The translations under genes and the position numbers were made by a program. Positions 23,879-27,888 of a DNA stretch of 27,888 bases are shown piece by piece. The DNA lies in NCBI GenBank assembly GCA_045660745.1, contig JAZREJ010000036.1:1-27888 (forward strand), read 5' to 3'. Each line of letters starts with the position of its first letter. The first letter of the stretch is position 1. The stretch is from RGIG6353 sp045660745. GTDB lineage: Bacteria; Bacillota; Clostridia; Oscillospirales; SIG627. The notes under the pieces were generated by a model that had not been told where the DNA came from, made no database searches, and saw only the letters and a program-made list of their open reading frames with translations.

Positions 23879-25573
23879 ATGGCTAAAGAAAGATTCAAAC
23901 TTTACGAAGTCGAGGATATTAACTCTATCCGCGAACTTATGGAAAAATCAAAAAATGCAGCAGGCGACAAGCTTGCATTCCGTTACAGAGTTGGAGCAAA
24001 CGATGTTGCGGACGTTACCTACAATGAGTTTTACGAAAGAACTCAGGCACTGGGCACCGCCCTCGCCGAAAGAGGTCTTACAAACACGCATATTGCCTGC
24101 ATCGGTGAAAACAGCTATGACTGGCTCACCTGTTACCTCACCATACTCCAGTCGGAGGGAGTATTCGTACCTATCGACAAGGAGCTTCCCGATACCGATA
24201 TTTTCAACGTTTTGACAAACAGTGACTCTACCGTTATTTTCTGTGCCGGCAAGTATGAGGAGCGTCTTCGTGCAATGGCGGACAAGCTTGAAAATATCAA
24301 GTATTTCATTTCGTTCAACCGTAAAGAGGACGACGGAAAATTCCTTTCCTTTGAAAAGCTTCTTGAAGAAGGAAGAAAGCTTTACGAGGGCGGTTCAGAC
24401 GCATTCACAAAGCAGAAGCGCGACGAGTATGCGCTCGCACTTCTCGTTTATACCTCAGGTACAACAGGTATTGCAAAGGGTGTTATGCTCTCCGAGCACA
24501 ACCTCGTTTCCTGCGTTAAGTACGGTCTTCAGGTTGCGACCATTTATACCCGTTGCCTCTCTGTTCTTCCCTACCATCACACCTATGAGGGTGTTGCGGG
24601 AATACTCGTTGCTCTCCACAAGAGATGTACCATCTGTATCAACGATAACCTCTCCGCGGTTCTCAAAAACCTTACCATATTCAAGCCCGACTACATTTAT
24701 CTCGTTCCCGCTTTTGCTGAGGTATTCTACAAGAGAATTTGGGAAAACGCTGAAAAGAGCGGTAAGGCTAAGAAGCTTCGCTTCGGTATCAAGCTCAGCC
24801 GCATCCTCATGAAGCTCGGCATTGACATCCGTCGCAAGCTTTTCAAGGACGTTCACGAGGCATTTGGCGGAAACCTTCTTGAAATCGTATGCGGAGGCGC
24901 TCCCATCAGAGCGGAAATCGGTACGTTCTTTAACGATATCGGTATAACTCTTCTCAACGGCTACGGAATCTCCGAGTGCTCACCCCTTGTTTCGGTTAAC
25001 CATCCCGATTGCAACGACCCCGCAACAGTCGGACACACCCTCAAATGCATTGAAGTTAAGATTGACAATCCCGACGAAGATGGCAACGGCGAAATCATGG
25101 TAAAGGGCGACATCGTTATGATGGGCTACTACAAGATGCCCGAGCAGACCGCTGAATGTCTTTCCGAGGACGGCTGGTTCAGAACAGGCGACTACGGTAC
25201 GTTCACAAAGTACGATCAGCTCGTTATCACAGGCCGTAAGAAGAACCTCATCGTTCTCACAAACGGAAAGAATATTTACCCCGAAGAAATCGAAAACTAC
25301 ATTGCCGCTATTCCTTATGTAAAGGAAGTTGTCGTTTACTCCATCAAGGATGAGGAAGGTCATGAAACAGGTCTTTGCGCCGAAGTATTCCTTAACAGTG
25401 AGTATATCGAAGAAAAGGGCATTTCCAACCCCGAGGAAACAATCAAGAAGGATATCAAGGAAAAGTGCGACTCCCTCCCCACCTACAAGCAGATTTCCAA
25501 GGTCGTTGTGCGTGATGTCGAGTTCGAAAAGACCACTACCAAAAAAATCAAGCGTAACAGCATCAAGAAATAA
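23879..25573 (+). CDS. AMP-forming long-chain fatty acid--CoA ligase
   Basis: A 564-residue adenylate-forming enzyme that activates a fatty acid with ATP and joins it to CoA. All core motifs are visible: the phosphate-binding loop LLVYTSGTTGIAKGV (about 190-204), the acyl/AMP site NGYGISECSP (about 360), the ATP-binding GWFRTGDYG (about 432), the hinge TGRKKNLIVLTNGKNIYPEE (about 451) and a C-terminal Lys-rich stretch holding the A10 lysine (TTTKKIKR). The length fits the FadD15/long-chain type. No transmembrane segment. The ATG at 23879 was preferred over an in-frame GTG at 23870, which overlaps the ribosome binding site. It is a single-gene unit with its own promoter and strong terminator. 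Likely provides acyl-CoA for membrane lipid synthesis; chain-length preference cannot be read. Confidence 0.92.
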   Translation: MAKERFKLYEVEDINSIRELMEKSKNAAGDKLAFRYRVGANDVADVTYNEFYERTQALGTALAERGLTNTHIACIGENSYDWLTCYLTILQSEGVFVPIDKELPDTDIFNVLTNSDSTVIFCAGKYEERLRAMADKLENIKYFISFNRKEDDGKFLSFEKLLEEGRKLYEGGSDAFTKQKRDEYALALLVYTSGTTGIAKGVMLSEHNLVSCVKYGLQVATIYTRCLSVLPYHHTYEGVAGILVALHKRCTICINDNLSAVLKNLTIFKPDYIYLVPAFAEVFYKRIWENAEKSGKAKKLRFGIKLSRILMKLGIDIRRKLFKDVHEAFGGNLLEIVCGGAPIRAEIGTFFNDIGITLLNGYGISECSPLVSVNHPDCNDPATVGHTLKCIEVKIDNPDEDGNGEIMVKGDIVMMGYYKMPEQTAECLSEDGWFRTGDYGTFTKYDQLVITGRKKNLIVLTNGKNIYPEEIENYIAAIPYVKEVVVYSIKDEEGHETGLCAEVFLNSEYIEEKGISNPEETIKKDIKEKCDSLPTYKQISKVVVRDVEFEKTTTKKIKRNSIKK

Positions 25574-25580
25574 GATTTCA

Positions 25581-25610
25581 AAAAATCGGCAGATGTTCTG
25601 CCGATTTTTT
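25581..25610 (+). terminator. Terminator of the acyl-CoA synthetase gene
   Basis: AAAAATCGGCAGA, loop TGT, TCTGCCGATTTTT, continuing as a T6 run. A 13-bp stem starting 7 bp after the stop codon. Confidence 0.9.
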
Positions 25611-25611
25611 C

Positions 25612-25640
25612 TTGACTTCAATGATTTATTGTGGTATCAT
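25612..25640 (+). promoter_or_regulatory. Promoter of the downstream three-gene unit
   Basis: TTGACT (25612-25617), a 17-bp spacer and TATCAT (25635-25640). It begins 2 bp after the terminator T tract. GAGGT lies 5-6 nt before the ATG at 25674. Confidence 0.75.
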
Positions 25641-25673
25641 TATTAGGTAAAATAATGATATGTGAGGTAAAAA

Positions 25674-26231
25674 ATGAACGTTTATTCCCATTCCACTTCA
25701 AATGATTATTCTCTCAACGCCGTTGAGTACATGGTCAAGAAAAAAACAGATTCTTCAGCCATAATAAAGAGAATAGTTATGATAATTGTGGCAATTGCCG
25801 TTGTGGCATCGCTTTTCTACTTCTTTTGGCATCTCTTTGCACTCGGAGCAGTTGCACTTCTTCTAATTGCTTATGTTGTAAAAATGCTCTGGGGTATGAC
25901 GAGCATTGAATTTGAATACACAATCGTTCAGGGCGAGCTCACCATGGACAAAATAATCGGTGCAAGAAAAAGAAAGACTATTGCCTCCTTACTCATCCGT
26001 GACGCTGAATCCATCGCTCCCTACACAGGCGAGCTTCCTAAGGATGCCGCTGTTATTGATGCCTCTGCCCACTATAGCAGACCCGACACTTGGGTTGCCA
26101 TATACAAGGACGAAAAAGGAAACAAAACCGCCCTTATCTTCTCGGCTTTCAACAAAGGACTTGACACAATGGCTTACTACAACAGAACCGCAGTTTCAAG
26201 CGAGCGCATAAAGGACGAGCTCAACGCATAA
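25674..26231 (+). CDS. Small two-helix membrane protein (DUF6106-like)
   Basis: A 185-residue protein. A short N-terminal cytoplasmic part (MNVYSHSTSNDYSLNAVEYMVKKK) is followed by two adjacent hydrophobic helices (IIKRIVMIIVAIAVVASLFYFF and LFALGAVALLLIAYVVKMLWGM). The soluble domain starts at IEFEYTIVQGELTMDKIIGARKRK and runs to the end. The EFEYTIVQGELxxDKIIGxRKRK string is characteristic of small clostridial membrane proteins I associate with DUF6106, from memory and not checked. Function unknown. It opens a likely operon with the lipoprotein (23-nt gap) and alr. Confidence 0.75.
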   Translation: MNVYSHSTSNDYSLNAVEYMVKKKTDSSAIIKRIVMIIVAIAVVASLFYFFWHLFALGAVALLLIAYVVKMLWGMTSIEFEYTIVQGELTMDKIIGARKRKTIASLLIRDAESIAPYTGELPKDAAVIDASAHYSRPDTWVAIYKDEKGNKTALIFSAFNKGLDTMAYYNRTAVSSERIKDELNA

Positions 26232-26254
26232 AATGGTACAAAAACCACAAGAAG

Positions 26255-26629
26255 GTGATTTGTACGAAACGCATTTTTCCCATTTTTCTCTTACTTATTT
26301 TATTTTCCTGTTCAGAAAAAACACCCGAAAACCCCTTTGAACAAAACATCGGTGTCAAAGGGATTTTTTGTTCCGACGGCAACACTTTCGCCGTCACTGT
26401 GACAAGAAAAGACGACACGGTGTCAGTAGTTCCAGAGGATATCGGTATTGAATTTTTTTTTAAGGAAAATACTCTGCACACAGTTTGCCACGGTATAGAG
26501 TATGACTTTCCCGACCCCACTCTCAGCCGCTTCTACCCTCTTTATGAAATGGCAATGGGAATGAACACAAAGAATTCAGACGGCACGCTCATTCACCGCG
26601 ACGGATATATTTTTAAGGATCTAAAATGA
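26255..26629 (+). CDS. Small putative lipoprotein
   Basis: A protein of about 124 residues with a short lipoprotein signal (MICTKRIFPIFLLLILFSC). The lipobox is LFSC, so Cys19 would be lipid-modified and the mature part (SEKTPENPFEQ...) would sit outside the membrane. The remainder (about 105 residues) contains alternating beta-like segments and matches nothing I recognise. The start is uncertain: a GTG at 26255 overlaps the AAGAAGG ribosome binding site, and no ATG exists upstream in frame. It ends with a 4-nt overlap (ATGA) with alr, so the two are translated together. Its role next to alanine racemase, perhaps in the envelope, is inference only. Confidence 0.65.
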   Translation: MICTKRIFPIFLLLILFSCSEKTPENPFEQNIGVKGIFCSDGNTFAVTVTRKDDTVSVVPEDIGIEFFFKENTLHTVCHGIEYDFPDPTLSRFYPLYEMAMGMNTKNSDGTLIHRDGYIFKDLK

Positions 26630-27756
26630 AAACACAAAGATGCTTTGCCAGAATCTCGATTGACAATTTAATACACAATTTTCAGGCAGTAAAAAGCCTC
26701 TGCCCCAATGGGTGCCGTATAATGCCCATTGTTAAGGCGGACGGCTACTCACACGGCGCTGTACAGATAGCGCGTGCTCTATCCCCCTATACCGATATTT
26801 TTGCAGTTGCCGAGCTTGAGGAGGCACTGCAACTGAGAAGTGCGGGTATTGAGTGTGATATACTTATCCTCGGATACACCACCCCATCCGCCGCTCTCAC
26901 CCTCTCGGACTACTCGCTTACCCAGACGGTCATGAGCCTTGAATACGCGGACGCACTTGCCGATGCCCTCGGCGCATCGAAGCTCAAGGTACACATAAAG
27001 CTTGACACAGGTATGCACCGCTTCGGCTTCGACAGCGAGGACAGCAGCACTCTTGATGATATCATGGCGGTTTGCAATATTGAGTCTTTTTGTGTGACGG
27101 GTATGTTCACGCATTTCTGCGAAAGCGACTGTCTCGACTCCGATTTTACATCTCTTCAGCTCGAACGCTTCAACAAAACCGTTGACGCTCTGAAAAAAGA
27201 GGGCATCAACATTCCATGTCTTCACACTGCAAATTCGGCGGCTGTGCTTACACTCCCCGAAAGCCGTATGGATATCGTGCGTCCGGGTCTGATCCTCTAC
27301 GGAGCCTACCCATCCGAGGAGGTAAAAAAGGTGTACCTTGAACAGCACCCTGATAAGCCTCTTCGTGAGGTCATGACGCTTTCCGCAAGAATATCACAGA
27401 TACACCGCGTAAAAAAAGACGATGGTCTCGGCTACGGAAGAACACACACCTTTGAGCGCGATTCCACCGTTGCCACTGTTTCGGCAGGCTACGCCGACGG
27501 TATACCGAGAAGTCTTTCTAATAAAGGAGAGGTCACGGTAAACGGGAGAAGATATAAGATAGTCGGAAACGTATGTATGGACCTCTTGATGATAGATATC
27601 ACGGGCCACGAAAACGAGGTATCAGTTGGGGATGAGGTTCAGTTCTGGGGTGAAAAATCCATTTCCGTGGATGAATACGCCCGCCTTGCCGACACAATAA
27701 ACTATACCCTTTATACAGGTGTTACAAAACGAGTTGTAAAGATATATGAGTCATGA
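26626..27756 (+). CDS. alr: Alanine racemase
   Basis: A 376-residue PLP enzyme of fold type III that interconverts L- and D-alanine, supplying D-Ala for peptidoglycan. K37 in IVKADGYSHG is the PLP-binding lysine; the family's usual VKANAYGHG is varied here as in many clostridia. IKLDTGMHRFGF is the conserved substrate-phosphate region. The second catalytic base is Tyr270 in LGYGRTH, and the dimer-contributed VGNVCMDLLMID motif carries Met318. The C-terminal beta domain ends NYTLYTGVTKRVVKIY, as expected for full-length enzymes. It overlaps the lipoprotein stop by 4 nt (ATGA), so it is co-translated. It lies last in its operon; the hairpin starting directly after the stop codon may end transcription. 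Confidence 0.95.
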   Translation: MKTQRCFARISIDNLIHNFQAVKSLCPNGCRIMPIVKADGYSHGAVQIARALSPYTDIFAVAELEEALQLRSAGIECDILILGYTTPSAALTLSDYSLTQTVMSLEYADALADALGASKLKVHIKLDTGMHRFGFDSEDSSTLDDIMAVCNIESFCVTGMFTHFCESDCLDSDFTSLQLERFNKTVDALKKEGINIPCLHTANSAAVLTLPESRMDIVRPGLILYGAYPSEEVKKVYLEQHPDKPLREVMTLSARISQIHRVKKDDGLGYGRTHTFERDSTVATVSAGYADGIPRSLSNKGEVTVNGRRYKIVGNVCMDLLMIDITGHENEVSVGDEVQFWGEKSISVDEYARLADTINYTLYTGVTKRVVKIYES

Positions 27757-27888
27757 CCACCGGTAAAACCGGTGGCATGCACTTAGCCTATAAGGCTATT
27801 ATGTTGGCGGCGCCTCAAGGCGCGCCGAAACGGTTTGCCAACCGCATAACATTTACAGGCTGCCCCACAAGTGGGGCGGTCTTTTATT
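27757..27888 (+). other. Dense nested hairpins: structured RNA or mobile-element end, cut by window edge
   Basis: Nearly all bases can pair. H1 is CCACCGG/CCGGTGG (27757-27775), touching the alr stop. H2 is TAGCCT/AGGCTA (27784-27798). H3 is a GC-rich stem within 27808-27827. H4 is CGGTT/AACCG (27831-27844). A long-range TTATG/CATAA pairing (27799-27803 with 27845-27849) encloses H3 and H4 as a multi-branch junction. H5 is GCCCCA/TGGGGC (27862-27877), followed by GGTCTTTTATT, which is terminator-like. There is no ORF. Possibilities are a compound terminator, an IS200/IS605-type end or MITE, or a noncoding RNA. Confidence 0.5.

Overview
The window looks like a chromosomal segment of a gut- or rumen-type Clostridia member (Firmicutes, perhaps Oscillospiraceae/Christensenellales-like). 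This is inferred from near-universal AAGGAGG-type ribosome binding sites, TTGACA/TATAAT promoters with 17-bp spacers, SLH-anchored and Ig-repeat surface proteins, a clostripain (C11) peptidase, a DUF1836 protein and a PfoR-like PTS_EIIC_2 membrane protein. There are no tRNA or rRNA genes, CRISPR arrays or transposases. The genes are tightly packed, and most transcription units have a recognisable promoter and hairpin terminator.

Region 1 (1-11013, minus strand) is a three-gene cell-surface operon. An SLH-domain clostripain-like cysteine peptidase is followed, 1 nt later, by a 2,200-residue secreted protein built from Ig-like modules. After a further 16 nt comes a secreted protein whose C-terminal Gly/Ser/Asn/Thr repeat linker runs off the left edge. 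Region 2 (11245-13232, plus strand) is a divergent two-component system: a LytTR response regulator and a polytopic GHKL histidine kinase. The shared intergenic region carries two copies of a 9-bp direct repeat exactly 21 bp apart, the geometry of a LytTR operator, between the two divergent promoters. The simplest reading is that this AgrA/VirR-like system controls the surface operon and itself.

Region 3 (13497-21880, minus strand) holds three tandem paralogues of about 870-890 residues. They look like cytoplasmic multi-domain glycoside hydrolases of a family I cannot name. Each has its own promoter and terminator. The 3' ends of the first two are almost identical over 261 bp (8 differences), which points to recent gene conversion. 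The middle copy has a leader peptide ending inside an attenuator-like hairpin. The third has a perfect 9+5+9 inverted repeat over its -35 box. Their different control regions suggest different inducers.

Region 4 (22026-23765, minus strand) is a DUF1836 gene translationally coupled to a PTS_EIIC_2 (PfoR-like) membrane protein, followed by a start-less coding remnant. Region 5 (23803-27756, plus strand) holds an AMP-forming long-chain acyl-CoA synthetase, a small two-helix membrane protein, a small lipoprotein and alanine racemase. The last 132 bp after alr are almost all nested inverted repeats cut by the window edge. They look like a structured RNA or a mobile-element end.

The best candidates for something undescribed are the LytTR-linked SLH-peptidase/giant Ig-protein operon and the triplicated, individually regulated, cytoplasmic glycosidase-like family.
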